Positions 1 through 7,787 of a stretch of 53,673 nt of DNA are shown here, one piece after another; position 1 is the first letter of the stretch, and each line of letters begins with the position of its first letter. A program made the translations under genes and the position numbers. This stretch comes from Pirellulaceae bacterium (GTDB taxonomy: Bacteria > Planctomycetota > Planctomycetia > Pirellulales > Pirellulaceae): positions 1 through 53,673 of the forward strand of contig JAKVBZ010000007.1 in the NCBI GenBank assembly GCA_022448645.1, written 5' to 3'. Below the pieces are notes generated by a model that saw only the letters and a list, made by a program, of their open reading frames with translations, did no database searches and had not been told where the DNA came from.

Positions 1-218
1 AACATCGAGGTTCGTTCCAAACCCAAAACTTTGGTTGTTGGATGCCAAGTTTTTTGAGGGAGGTTAAGAACGAATATTTTATTGTTCCCAATCCAAGTAG
101 ACGGGACAAGAAAATTGAAAAAATTTAGTTTTAAAAAAACACGTGACTGAGTGATTTGGTCGCTCAGACACAAGGGGTTACAACTTTTATTTTTTGGACA
201 TCGAAAGGACTAAGAATT

Positions 219-851
219 ATGAAATCTCAATTGACAATCGTTATCGCCGTTTTGATCGCTTGCTTCGCTTTGACCACGTCTGTTCAAGCTGGTGCAGTTT
301 TGGTGGTTCATACTGACTCGAGTGCTTCCGGCACGCCTGGAAGTATGGAACTACACGTTGGAAATACTGGTGCTAGTTTCCCAGGAGCTGGTAGCATCCT
401 CGCTCAGAAGGAGTGCGACAACAGTGGATGCAGTGACGTTGCTAAAGGCGCAGCCTCTGACAACGGTGGCTCCATTTCAATTAGCAACTTTTCGATTGAG
501 TCAGCTTCGGGAGCTCTCTCGGTGAATGCCGGTCAAGCACTTCCTATCGTGCTTGGATTAGGTGGAACGGCTCTTTTTCAGAATAACGCCAATCTTTACG
601 CCGAAATTGTTAATCCCGGTAATGCGAATAAGAGTTTTGCTGATGGTTCGGTGGTCGCAATCGACGTGGACCTCACAGGAGCGGCCGGACCTACATGGAG
701 CACCGGCGGTGCGATGGACTTGAAAGTACCTTTCCCCGCTCAAGGTTTCTTCGGTCAAGTCGCTTACATCGGTGTTGTTCCTGAACCGACCAGCATCGTC
801 ATGCTGATCTGCGGTCTGGGTATGCTGCTCATCGCCCGACGTAGTCGGTAG
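219..851 (+). CDS. PEP-CTERM sorting domain protein
   Basis: This is a secreted protein of 210 aa. A signal peptide covers about residues 1-25 (KSQ, a hydrophobic stretch, then SVQA before GAVL). The C-terminus carries the PEP-CTERM tripartite tag: VPEPTS, a hydrophobic helix and the basic end RRSR. This tag is recognised by exosortase-type systems and is linked to envelope or exopolysaccharide attachment. The middle is rich in Gly, Ser and Ala, with a short cysteine pair (CDNSGC), and resembles no enzyme I know. The ATG at 219 is chosen over an upstream in-frame GTG at 156 because a GAAAGGA ribosome site lies just before it and the signal peptide starts there. It stands alone, with its own downstream hairpin and terminator. 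The tag is certain; the role of the body is unknown. Confidence 0.85.
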   Translation: MKSQLTIVIAVLIACFALTTSVQAGAVLVVHTDSSASGTPGSMELHVGNTGASFPGAGSILAQKECDNSGCSDVAKGAASDNGGSISISNFSIESASGALSVNAGQALPIVLGLGGTALFQNNANLYAEIVNPGNANKSFADGSVVAIDVDLTGAAGPTWSTGGAMDLKVPFPAQGFFGQVAYIGVVPEPTSIVMLICGLGMLLIARRSR

Positions 852-876
852 TAACGAAGACATGGCATCGAGTCAC

Positions 877-903
877 CCTAGTCTCTCACGATGAGAGACT
901 AGG
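877..903 (+). other. Perfect 12-bp inverted repeat after the PEP-CTERM gene
   Basis: The arms CCTAGTCTCTCA and TGAGAGACTAGG are exact reverse complements around a CGA loop, starting 25 bp after the stop codon. No T-run follows, so it is not a classical intrinsic terminator. It could be an mRNA 3'-end stabiliser, a processing site or a protein-binding palindrome. Confidence 0.7.
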
Positions 904-1099
904 AGGCTCCTGCCGAGTCGCCACACAGCAGTCGTTTATCTTTCGGTTGGTTCACACAGTATTCTGATATCGGGTACGCCCTGGGGAATGAAACGGGTGA
1001 TATCGGAGTGGTCGATTTGAGAAACACTCATCGGCCAGCATCCGAGGAATGAGAACAACCAATACACACGTTCTCGATGTCCATAGAACGGTGAACCCC

Positions 1100-1136
1100 G
1101 AAGCCTCCTGCTCCCCACAGGAGGCTTCTTTTTTTT
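1100..1136 (+). terminator. Rho-independent terminator
   Basis: An 11-bp perfect stem (GAAGCCTCCTG / CAGGAGGCTTC) with a 7-nt loop is followed at once by eight T residues. This is a textbook intrinsic terminator on the + strand. It lies about 250 bp beyond the PEP-CTERM stop codon with no convincing gene between, so that transcript has a long 3' untranslated region or a small RNA ends here. Confidence 0.9.
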
Positions 1137-1350
1137 CTTGCTTGGCATCTTAAAAAGTCGCTTGGACCCCGGGCCCGAGTGACGCAACAATGGTGTCCAA
1201 ACTACGTAACGGTGTTGGTTGGCACGCTTGCTGACGTAGTTTCTCCACCTTGTGCATCTAATTGAGGCCATTTGGTAGAGACATCCATTGGGCGGAACCG
1301 AGAGTTGTGGTTAAACTGCAGGTTTTCTTCCCAAATTCTATGGACCCGCT

Positions 1351-3408
1351 GTGAACCGACATACATCGTCCTCAATACCGAATAGCTCAGAAAATCGGGC
1401 TTTGGATGTCCGCGTCCTCGGTTGCTCCGTAATCTTGGTGGTTGCCACCCTGATCATCTATTCCAATTGTTTCCAAGGACAATTTGTACTGGATGATCGT
1501 GGGCAGAGTATTCTCAAAAACCGGACGATTCAGAACCTGTCGAATCTAGGCATGGTACTTATCCCACCAGGCGACGCTACCGTCACCAGCCGCCCGTTGC
1601 TGAATCTGACGTTGGCTATCAACTATCATTTTGAGAAAACGGACTCGACAATTGGCTACCATGCTGTCAACGTCCTGATCCATGTCATCAATGGATTGCT
1701 CCTGTTTGGCTTGATACGACAAACACTGCTGGGACCTCGCTTGGTCGAAAAGTACGGAACCCATGCGACAGCATTGGCGTTTGCCTGTGCACTTCTGTGG
1801 GTAGCCCATCCACTCTGTACTTCATGTGTAACTTACATCGTGCAACGGGCCGAGAGTCTGATGACTATGTTTCTGTTGGGCACGTTGTACTGTTCTTATT
1901 GTGCTGATCGCAGCGTGGCCTATCGGAATTCCTGGAGTATTGCGGCCTGGTTTGTCTGCCTACTGGGGATGGCCAGCAAAGAAGTCATGTTTGTGGCGCC
2001 TTTTCTGGTACCGATCTACGATTGGGTGTTTGGACGAGATCGTTTCAAGCAGCTTTGGGAGCGGCGCGCTGGTTTCTACATCGGATTGGCCGTCACCTGG
2101 TGTATGTTGGGCTGGACGATGAATCTCGGCACCCGCCAGTCGATCAGTTTCAACTTTTTCGGCCAACATCCGCTCATTGACGTCACTTCCTGGGAATACG
2201 CGACAACACAAGCGCCGATTGTGCTTCACTATTTACGGCTCGCGATTTGGCCACATCCGCTAGTTTTTGATTACGATTGGCCCATTGTGCAGTCACCTTC
2301 GGAATGGGTGGTACCGGCGATCGTGCTTATCGCGTTAGGCATCGCCAGCGTGGTTGCGTTGTACCGCCGCATGCCCATGGGATTCACGGCTAGCTTGTTC
2401 TTTTTGATGCTGGGGCCATCATCTAGCTTTCTGGTGATCTATAAAGAAGTGGCTGCCGAGCACCGCATGTATTTGCCGTTGGCAGCCGTGATCGTGACGC
2501 TTGTCATCGGTATTTGGACGGTCGCACAGGCCTGGCTGCAGCGGATCAATCTCCCTCGCACATTGGTTGTTTTGCTAGCCTGGACTCCTGTCATGCTCGT
2601 CGCCTGTGTGCTCGGTTGGTTAACCCACGAACGTAACCCGTTGTTTCACGATCGTTTCGATCTATGGGAGCAGACAGCTGCCAATGCGTCTCGCGGAGCC
2701 CGCCCGCATCACAACTTCGCCATGATGTGCGGCAAGCGAGCTGACGAACGACGTAGCGAGGCGGATGAATTGGATCGACAAGGTAAGATCGATGAGGTCC
2801 AAGCCTTGTTGAAAACGGCCGATCAATACGACAAAAAAATGTTTGAGCACCTGAATCGGGCTATCGAAATTAAACCGGCTTACCCAGAAGCACACATGAG
2901 CTTGGGGCGCGAGCTGCAACAGAGATCCCAATTGGATCAAGCCGAGAAGCATTACCGTCAGGCCATCGATTTGTTTGGCGATCGGCCCGGAAGATTCCAG
3001 GTGACTTTAAAGCTGGCCAATCTGCGGATTTACCAAGGCCAGTATCAGGATGCAAAGCAGCTACTACAAGGATTGATTGATGCCAATTCGTCTTTTCGAG
3101 TTGTCTGGCAACGGTTGGCTGAAATGTGTGCACTGGCACCGGACGAGCAGGTGCGTGATGGCGATCGGGCAGCCGAAATGGCTCAGCCGTTGTTGAAACA
3201 GGGGAAAACTCCACGGGATGTAGAAATCTATGCAGCAGCACTGGCTGCACAAGGTTCGTTTACCGAAGCGACAGAGGTTGCCGGCAAGATCCTGGAGTAC
3301 TACGAGCAGGAGGGGCATTCGCCGCGAGCTGCTATCATGCGCAAGCGACTCGCTGCCTACAAACGCCACCGCCCTCTGTACTGGAAGACGGGGGATGCTG
3401 CGAACTGA
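1351..3408 (+). CDS. TPR-tailed polytopic membrane protein, TMTC/GT-C glycosyltransferase-like
   Basis: A 685-aa protein with about ten hydrophobic segments in the first 430 residues and TPR-like helices in roughly residues 490-640. Early in the chain lies an acidic pair in the first luminal loop (GQFVLDD, near residue 50), the place of the catalytic acid in GT-C enzymes such as PMT and TMTC. A later AHPLCTSCVTYIVQRAES segment matches the AHPLHVESVAWIAERKD block of the two paralogues at 14628 and 16690. The family is expected to transfer a sugar from a polyprenyl donor to proteins on the outer face of the membrane. That activity is inferred. The start is a GTG without a clear ribosome site. 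The stop lies 3 bp from the convergent PilZ gene, so the two transcripts may overlap. Confidence 0.75.
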   Translation: MNRHTSSSIPNSSENRALDVRVLGCSVILVVATLIIYSNCFQGQFVLDDRGQSILKNRTIQNLSNLGMVLIPPGDATVTSRPLLNLTLAINYHFEKTDSTIGYHAVNVLIHVINGLLLFGLIRQTLLGPRLVEKYGTHATALAFACALLWVAHPLCTSCVTYIVQRAESLMTMFLLGTLYCSYCADRSVAYRNSWSIAAWFVCLLGMASKEVMFVAPFLVPIYDWVFGRDRFKQLWERRAGFYIGLAVTWCMLGWTMNLGTRQSISFNFFGQHPLIDVTSWEYATTQAPIVLHYLRLAIWPHPLVFDYDWPIVQSPSEWVVPAIVLIALGIASVVALYRRMPMGFTASLFFLMLGPSSSFLVIYKEVAAEHRMYLPLAAVIVTLVIGIWTVAQAWLQRINLPRTLVVLLAWTPVMLVACVLGWLTHERNPLFHDRFDLWEQTAANASRGARPHHNFAMMCGKRADERRSEADELDRQGKIDEVQALLKTADQYDKKMFEHLNRAIEIKPAYPEAHMSLGRELQQRSQLDQAEKHYRQAIDLFGDRPGRFQVTLKLANLRIYQGQYQDAKQLLQGLIDANSSFRVVWQRLAEMCALAPDEQVRDGDRAAEMAQPLLKQGKTPRDVEIYAAALAAQGSFTEATEVAGKILEYYEQEGHSPRAAIMRKRLAAYKRHRPLYWKTGDAAN

Positions 3409-3411
3409 GTT

Positions 3412-4005
3412 CTACGAATCAGCTCCCATTCGCATCAGCATGGGTCCGGCGACTTGGTGAAAGCCAGCGACTTCGGATCTACGGCAAACTTGCATCACGA
3501 TTTGCACGCGTTTACCATCTGCCGCTGTCAATTCAAGAGCGACCATGTCTGCGGTAATGGGTCCACTGTGTGTCAGCGAAATGCCTTGACGTGAAATGTC
3601 CCGTGTGACGGCAATAAAGGCTTCCTCCTGTGGACGAAATTGGTCATCTAATGGTTGGACCGCGATGGTCTGGTTAAGCGTTCTTCGGCCCGCATGTCGA
3701 CGTTCTTCGAAGTCACTACTGTTTGGTTGAAGGTCGGTAACGTATTGCAAAAGTTTATTGGACGGAGACGCCAGAGAACTGCGATCGAAAGAAATAGCTG
3801 CCAGCCGAACATTGTCAGCGATATTTTCTTGTGCAGTGAGATCCAAAAATCCAGAGGTTTCTGTACCACAGCCGACACAAATCCAGCGGGCCGCTATTTC
3901 GCTGGGGCCTGCAGCCAATAGTGGCAATAGGGCACTACAAGAACGGCATTTACCTGCATCGGTAGCGTTGTCCGTGGGTGGGGTATCTATGGAAGTTTCG
4001 CTCAT
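3412..4005 (-). CDS. PilZ domain protein with N-terminal zinc-ribbon-like motif
   Basis: A soluble 197-aa protein. Residues 20-47 contain two CxxC pairs (CRSC and CVGC), which look like a small zinc ribbon. The C-terminal half carries the PilZ signature for cyclic di-GMP binding: an arginine-rich ERRHAGRR near residue 101, then DISRQGISL about 35 residues later, followed by beta-strand-like sequence. It therefore probably senses c-di-GMP, with the ribbon binding nucleic acid or a partner protein. No enzymatic domain is attached. It is convergent with the TPR membrane protein gene. Confidence 0.8.
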   Translation of the reverse strand: MSETSIDTPPTDNATDAGKCRSCSALLPLLAAGPSEIAARWICVGCGTETSGFLDLTAQENIADNVRLAAISFDRSSLASPSNKLLQYVTDLQPNSSDFEERRHAGRRTLNQTIAVQPLDDQFRPQEEAFIAVTRDISRQGISLTHSGPITADMVALELTAADGKRVQIVMQVCRRSEVAGFHQVAGPMLMRMGADS

Positions 4006-4375
4006 CGATCTTTTCCAAATCTAAACAGCACTCCAAGTGTTGATGTAAATCCAGGTTAAAGTCTAGATCACCATTCTCGTGCATTTCACGGTTAGCCGGT
4101 CATAACGATTGTTCCACTGGGGATACGCCAAATGGAGATATTCGCGCCACCGATCGTGTCGCCTGCTGGCCATGTCGTTCTCGCAACCATTGTTTCCAGC
4201 TTGAGCAAAATATGCGGGCTATATTGTTAATAACGCATCGCCTTGAGGGCAACTGTGTGACACAAGTAGATACCCTGGCTGTTGCGCAGTGGAAAAGGAA
4301 AGGACTTTAGCTACCCGGTGTCCACTTGGGCATAAAACAAGTATTGAAGCCATTCAGCGGTAAGGAATCACATGC
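4006..4375. other. Divergent intergenic region
   Basis: This 370-bp stretch separates the leftward PilZ gene from the rightward cassette starting at 4376. It should hold both promoters. AT-rich sequence around 4205-4235 is a candidate, but I could not defend a -35/-10 pair. No gene or RNA was recognised. Confidence 0.4.
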
Positions 4376-4555
4376 ATGAGTGAACCGTCCAGCTTATTGG
4401 CGTATTTGGATCCGGCCACCGGTTCACTTGTCATCCAAGCCATTATCGCCGGCATGGTGAGCTTGGGCTACGTATTTCGCAAGGTTCTCTTGAGTCCTTT
4501 CTCACTGTTGTTTGGGAATAAGTCGGAGTCAACCAACAAAACCCCCTCGGCATAA
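4376..4555 (+). CDS. Small YLDPxTGS membrane protein (59 aa)
   Basis: This short gene is easily missed. It has an AAGGA ribosome site at 4362-4366, an ATG at 4376 and a TAA at 4553. The product begins MSEPSSLLAYLDPATGSLV and continues with one hydrophobic helix (about residues 18-36), a short basic turn (FRK) and a polar tail. The motif YLDPxTGS followed by a hydrophobic helix is, from memory, typical of a family of tiny membrane proteins encoded beside methyltransferase and phosphatase-superfamily genes in many bacteria; I know of no assigned function. Its stop is 4 bp before the proposed start of the methyltransferase gene, so translation is probably coupled. It is likely a membrane anchor or small subunit for the next two products. 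Confidence 0.8.
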   Translation: MSEPSSLLAYLDPATGSLVIQAIIAGMVSLGYVFRKVLLSPFSLLFGNKSESTNKTPSA

Positions 4556-4559
4556 CGTT

Positions 4560-6002
4560 ATGGATGCGATGACCTCGGCAGAAACCTTGTCCAGTCATTT
4601 TACATCGGATCAGATCCTGCCGGCATCCTTCCGTGATCCTAGTGGATTCTTATTCTGCAACCCCGAAGGGGACTTGCTGCGACAAGTCAACCGTTGTTTT
4701 GCGGATGACTTTCGACATTTTGTGGATAGTGGTTTATACGCCGATCTCGCCAAAGATGGCTTGATCATTGACCACGAAGAATTATCTTTGGATCATTCGC
4801 TCAACGAGGATGCTGTTCGCGTTTTACGTCCGCGTTTGTTGCCGTTTGTGTCTTACCCGTATGAATGGTCGTTCAGTGCCCTGCAGGATGCAGCGTTGCT
4901 AACCTTGGAACTACAGCGACGGGCCATCCAGGCGGGAATGTGTTTGAAAGATGCATCGGCGTATAACGTTCAGTTCCATGGAATCAAGCCCATATTCATT
5001 GATACGCTATCCTTCGAGCGATGGTCGCCCGACACTCCTTGGATAGCGTACGGCCAATTTTGCCAACACTTTTTGGCTCCCTTGGCCCTCATGGCTCGCA
5101 GAGACATCGATTTACAGAAATTGCTGCGGTTGCACATCGATGGCATTCCGTTGCCGCTAGCGTCAAAGCTGCTTCCTTGGTCGACTCGGTTTCGTCTGGG
5201 AACAGCCATGCACGTCCATTTGCATTCACAAGCTGTGAAACGCTTTGAAAATTCAGATCAGCCAAACCACCAACCCAAAGCACCCCGTGTGTCCCAACAT
5301 GCTTTGCTGGCGCTTGTGGAAAGCCTGCAAAGCACGATTGAAAGTTTCCGTTGGCGACCTCGTGGCACGGAGTGGGCAGATTACTATGAGGACAACAGTT
5401 ACACGGCGGCCATGTTCGATGAAAAACAGCAGGTGGTCGATTCCTGGTTGGAACAAATCCAACCTCAATCTGTCTGGGATTTGGGTGCCAACTGCGGTGT
5501 CTTTAGTCGGTTAGCAGGACGACATAGCCGATATACCGTTGCGTTCGACATTGACGGGGCTTGCGTGGAACGGAATTATTTGACCTGTCGGCAGCAATCT
5601 GTTGAGAACTTGCTACCTCTGGCAATGGATTTGACGAACCCCAGTACAGCTCTCGGCTGGGCACACCAGGAGCGGATGTCGTTGATTGGGCGTGGACCTT
5701 GCGACACCACGTTGGCACTCGCTTTGATTCATCACTTGGCGATTTCCAACAACGTACCACTACCGCGCATTGCTGATTTTTTTGCTCGGCTGAGTCGTGC
5801 ACTGATTATCGAATTCGTACCCAAGTCGGACACTCAAGTTCAGCGTTTGTTGCGCAGTCGACGAGATGTATTTCCCGATTACCAGGAACTGTCGTTTACC
5901 GAATCGTTTGGGCAGTATTTCGACATCATTCAACGTCACAGTTTACGAAATAGTGGTCGGGTGTTGTTTTGGATGAAGAGCAAACTGTTCACTAGAAGCT
6001 AG
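4560..6002 (+). CDS. Two-domain class I SAM-dependent methyltransferase
   Basis: A soluble 480-aa protein. The C-terminal third is a class I methyltransferase: motif I VWDLGANCGVFSR (about residues 305-317), an acidic end of strand 2 (AFDID), and ALALIHHL as the motif IV region. The N-terminal ~270 residues form a separate conserved domain with FVSYPYEWSFSALQDAALLT, then KDASAYNVQF and IFIDTLSFE (residues 130-153). These recall a kinase catalytic loop (D...N) and metal site (D), although no ATP-binding loop is evident. Some relatives are annotated as NoeA-like nodulation methyltransferases. The ATG at 4560 is preferred over a TTG at 4512, which would overlap the small gene by 44 bp. The stop overlaps the next start by one base (TAGTG). 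The substrate is unknown; an envelope glycan or lipid is inferred from context. Confidence 0.8.
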   Translation: MDAMTSAETLSSHFTSDQILPASFRDPSGFLFCNPEGDLLRQVNRCFADDFRHFVDSGLYADLAKDGLIIDHEELSLDHSLNEDAVRVLRPRLLPFVSYPYEWSFSALQDAALLTLELQRRAIQAGMCLKDASAYNVQFHGIKPIFIDTLSFERWSPDTPWIAYGQFCQHFLAPLALMARRDIDLQKLLRLHIDGIPLPLASKLLPWSTRFRLGTAMHVHLHSQAVKRFENSDQPNHQPKAPRVSQHALLALVESLQSTIESFRWRPRGTEWADYYEDNSYTAAMFDEKQQVVDSWLEQIQPQSVWDLGANCGVFSRLAGRHSRYTVAFDIDGACVERNYLTCRQQSVENLLPLAMDLTNPSTALGWAHQERMSLIGRGPCDTTLALALIHHLAISNNVPLPRIADFFARLSRALIIEFVPKSDTQVQRLLRSRRDVFPDYQELSFTESFGQYFDIIQRHSLRNSGRVLFWMKSKLFTRS

Positions 6003-7612
6003 TGCTTCATGGCCATTTGACGGCAAGGCTTGCTGGGATGTCCACAACGCTATTAGTAGCTAAAGACGAAGCTTGCACCGTTTCCACGAAAGCGAGTTTG
6101 CCCCCCCTTCATCCTTTTCTGGCGGCTGTCTTTCCCGTCATCACGATCTGGTCCGGAAATATCTGTGAGGTCACTTGGGTCGAAGGATGTGGTGTGGTTC
6201 TGGTGGCACTGCTGACCGCTACCTGCATGTTTGTTGTCGGCAAGCGGATTTTCAATACGCGCGAACAGGCTGCGCTCGCCGTCACGGCTGTCATGATCAT
6301 GGGTGTGTCCTATGGTTTCGTCGATTGTGTCAATCGGTGGTTTGGCCAAGTGGGATTTCCGTTAGTGATCAGACATTACTTGGCCGTGCCCTGTTGGGGA
6401 ATATGCTTGGCCATCGTATTGAAATGGATTGCTGATCACATCAACGCCGTTCAGCGGATGACAACTCTGGCAAACGTTTTCACGGTGACTCTTGCGGTGA
6501 TGTCCGGATGTTTGATGGCGTCGGCTGTCGCAATCAGCCCTTGGATCTGGGAAGTTCCCCATGACGGCGAATTGAAAGCGGCGGGGGGCGTTCCGTTACA
6601 GTGTCCGGCAGAATCGCCTGATATCTATTTGCTCGTGTTTGACCGGTATGCTAGCCAAACGGTATTGGCCGAACAATTCAATTTCGACAACCGTGCTTTT
6701 TACAAAGCATTGTCCGAGCGTGGCTTTGAGACCTTTCCGAACAGCTTTGCCAATTATCCCAAAACCGAACTCGCCATGAGTGCCATGCTCAACATGCGGT
6801 ATCACGGCGAGCGTGTCTGGCCCAAATGTTACTATCGCGACATGCTCCAACAACACGTCGTGGGACGTCTACTAACGCAGCAGGGATACCAATATTATCA
6901 CCTTGGTAACCTTCATAATGGCATACGGTCCAATCCTCATGCCGACGTGAATTATCAGTTTTCGCTGATGCCCACAGAACTGTTAGAGAATCTGGCGCGA
7001 ATGACACCGTTGGCGGCCGTTCGACCTGTTGTTCCCGACGAGCAGCAAACGCTTGATAAATTCACCCAGATAGCCGAAATCTCATCGCATCCCGAGAAAA
7101 AATTTGTTTACGCGCATTTCTTAGTGCCTCATCCTCCTTGGAAGTTCGATCGTGATGGCTTTTTCGTTTCAGAGAAAACCGTTGGCGAGCGTTCGGAAAC
7201 GGAAAACTACCTACAGCAGCTAGAGTTTGCTAACCAGCAAATTGTCGCAACGATTGATCGCATTCGCTGTAACGCCCCGCGAGATACCATTATTATCTTG
7301 CAGGCGGATGAAGGCCCCGAATTGCGCTATGCGGGAGACCATGACCAGCCTTTGTCTGAGCGAATTCATCAACGAAGTGGCATCCTGTTCGCCATGTATC
7401 TTCCCGATCGCAAAGTTGGAGAAGTGATGGGACCATCTCCTCCTAGCCCGGTGAACACATTTCGGATGATCTTTCGTGAATACTTTGGAGCGGACCTCGA
7501 GTTGTTAGAGAGCCGCTATTTCTATTGGGATGCAGAGAATTATTACGGCAAACCGAATCTAAAAAAACCGTGCCGATTTGTCGACGTTACGGAAATCGTT
7601 ACATCTTTGTGA
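6002..7612 (+). CDS. Membrane sulfatase-like (alkaline phosphatase superfamily) protein
   Basis: A 536-aa protein with about five membrane helices (residues 36-180) followed by an extracytoplasmic alkaline-phosphatase-superfamily domain. PDIYLLVFDRYAS (about residues 206-218) supplies the first metal-binding Asp. KFVYAHFLVPHPPW is the usual histidine segment. IIILQADEGPE stands where most family members have a DHG metal site. There is no CxPxR sulfatase signature, so it is more like a phospho- or sulfo-group transferase or phosphodiesterase of the LtaS/EptA type than a sulfatase. The GTG start overlaps the methyltransferase stop by one base; an ATG at 6038 is an alternative. This makes it the third gene of the cassette that begins at 4376. 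Its partners suggest that it modifies an envelope polymer which the methyltransferase also acts on. Confidence 0.75.
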   Translation: MLHGHLTARLAGMSTTLLVAKDEACTVSTKASLPPLHPFLAAVFPVITIWSGNICEVTWVEGCGVVLVALLTATCMFVVGKRIFNTREQAALAVTAVMIMGVSYGFVDCVNRWFGQVGFPLVIRHYLAVPCWGICLAIVLKWIADHINAVQRMTTLANVFTVTLAVMSGCLMASAVAISPWIWEVPHDGELKAAGGVPLQCPAESPDIYLLVFDRYASQTVLAEQFNFDNRAFYKALSERGFETFPNSFANYPKTELAMSAMLNMRYHGERVWPKCYYRDMLQQHVVGRLLTQQGYQYYHLGNLHNGIRSNPHADVNYQFSLMPTELLENLARMTPLAAVRPVVPDEQQTLDKFTQIAEISSHPEKKFVYAHFLVPHPPWKFDRDGFFVSEKTVGERSETENYLQQLEFANQQIVATIDRIRCNAPRDTIIILQADEGPELRYAGDHDQPLSERIHQRSGILFAMYLPDRKVGEVMGPSPPSPVNTFRMIFREYFGADLELLESRYFYWDAENYYGKPNLKKPCRFVDVTEIVTSL

Positions 7613-7719
7613 TTTCCCATCCAGTGTCTGTTATCTGCTGGAAAATCTGCTTCGATCGGATCGTCGTCATCAAAAATGGTCAGCTGGTCGAGCAGGGAGC
7701 TCATGCAGAGTTGCTAAGT
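7603..7719 (+). pseudogene. Relic of an ABC exporter ATPase C-terminus
   Basis: In one + frame this segment reads IFVISHPVSVI, then DRIVVIKNGQLVEQG and AHAELLS. These match the end of MsbA-type exporter ATPases: the H-loop block (VIAHRLSTI), then DRIVVLxxGxIVExGxHxEL. No upstream Walker A, signature or Walker B sequence exists in any frame here. The frame overlaps the end of the preceding gene by 10 bp and has no ribosome site. It is most simply the last ~40 codons of a deleted exporter gene. A 7-bp hairpin (CGAGGCA / TGCCTCG, 7727-7746) follows. Confidence 0.75.
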
Positions 7720-7787
7720 TGTTGCGCGAGGCATGATCGTGCCTCGATGTCGAGCAAATTCAACGGACGTTGGTGCGGTAGGCTCAT

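Larger units (their letters stand above)
852..1350. other. Non-coding gap with hairpin and terminator
   Basis: No protein-like reading frame is supported in this roughly 500-bp gap. It holds the 12-bp palindrome at 877-903 and the terminator at 1100-1136. The 200 bp after the terminator should contain the promoter of the next gene, but I see no convincing -35/-10 pair. Confidence 0.5.

Noticed and set aside
936..1271. A 111-codon minus-strand frame across the terminator
   Set aside because: It runs through the terminator, whose A-run gives a poly-lysine stretch, and has no family resemblance or ribosome site.
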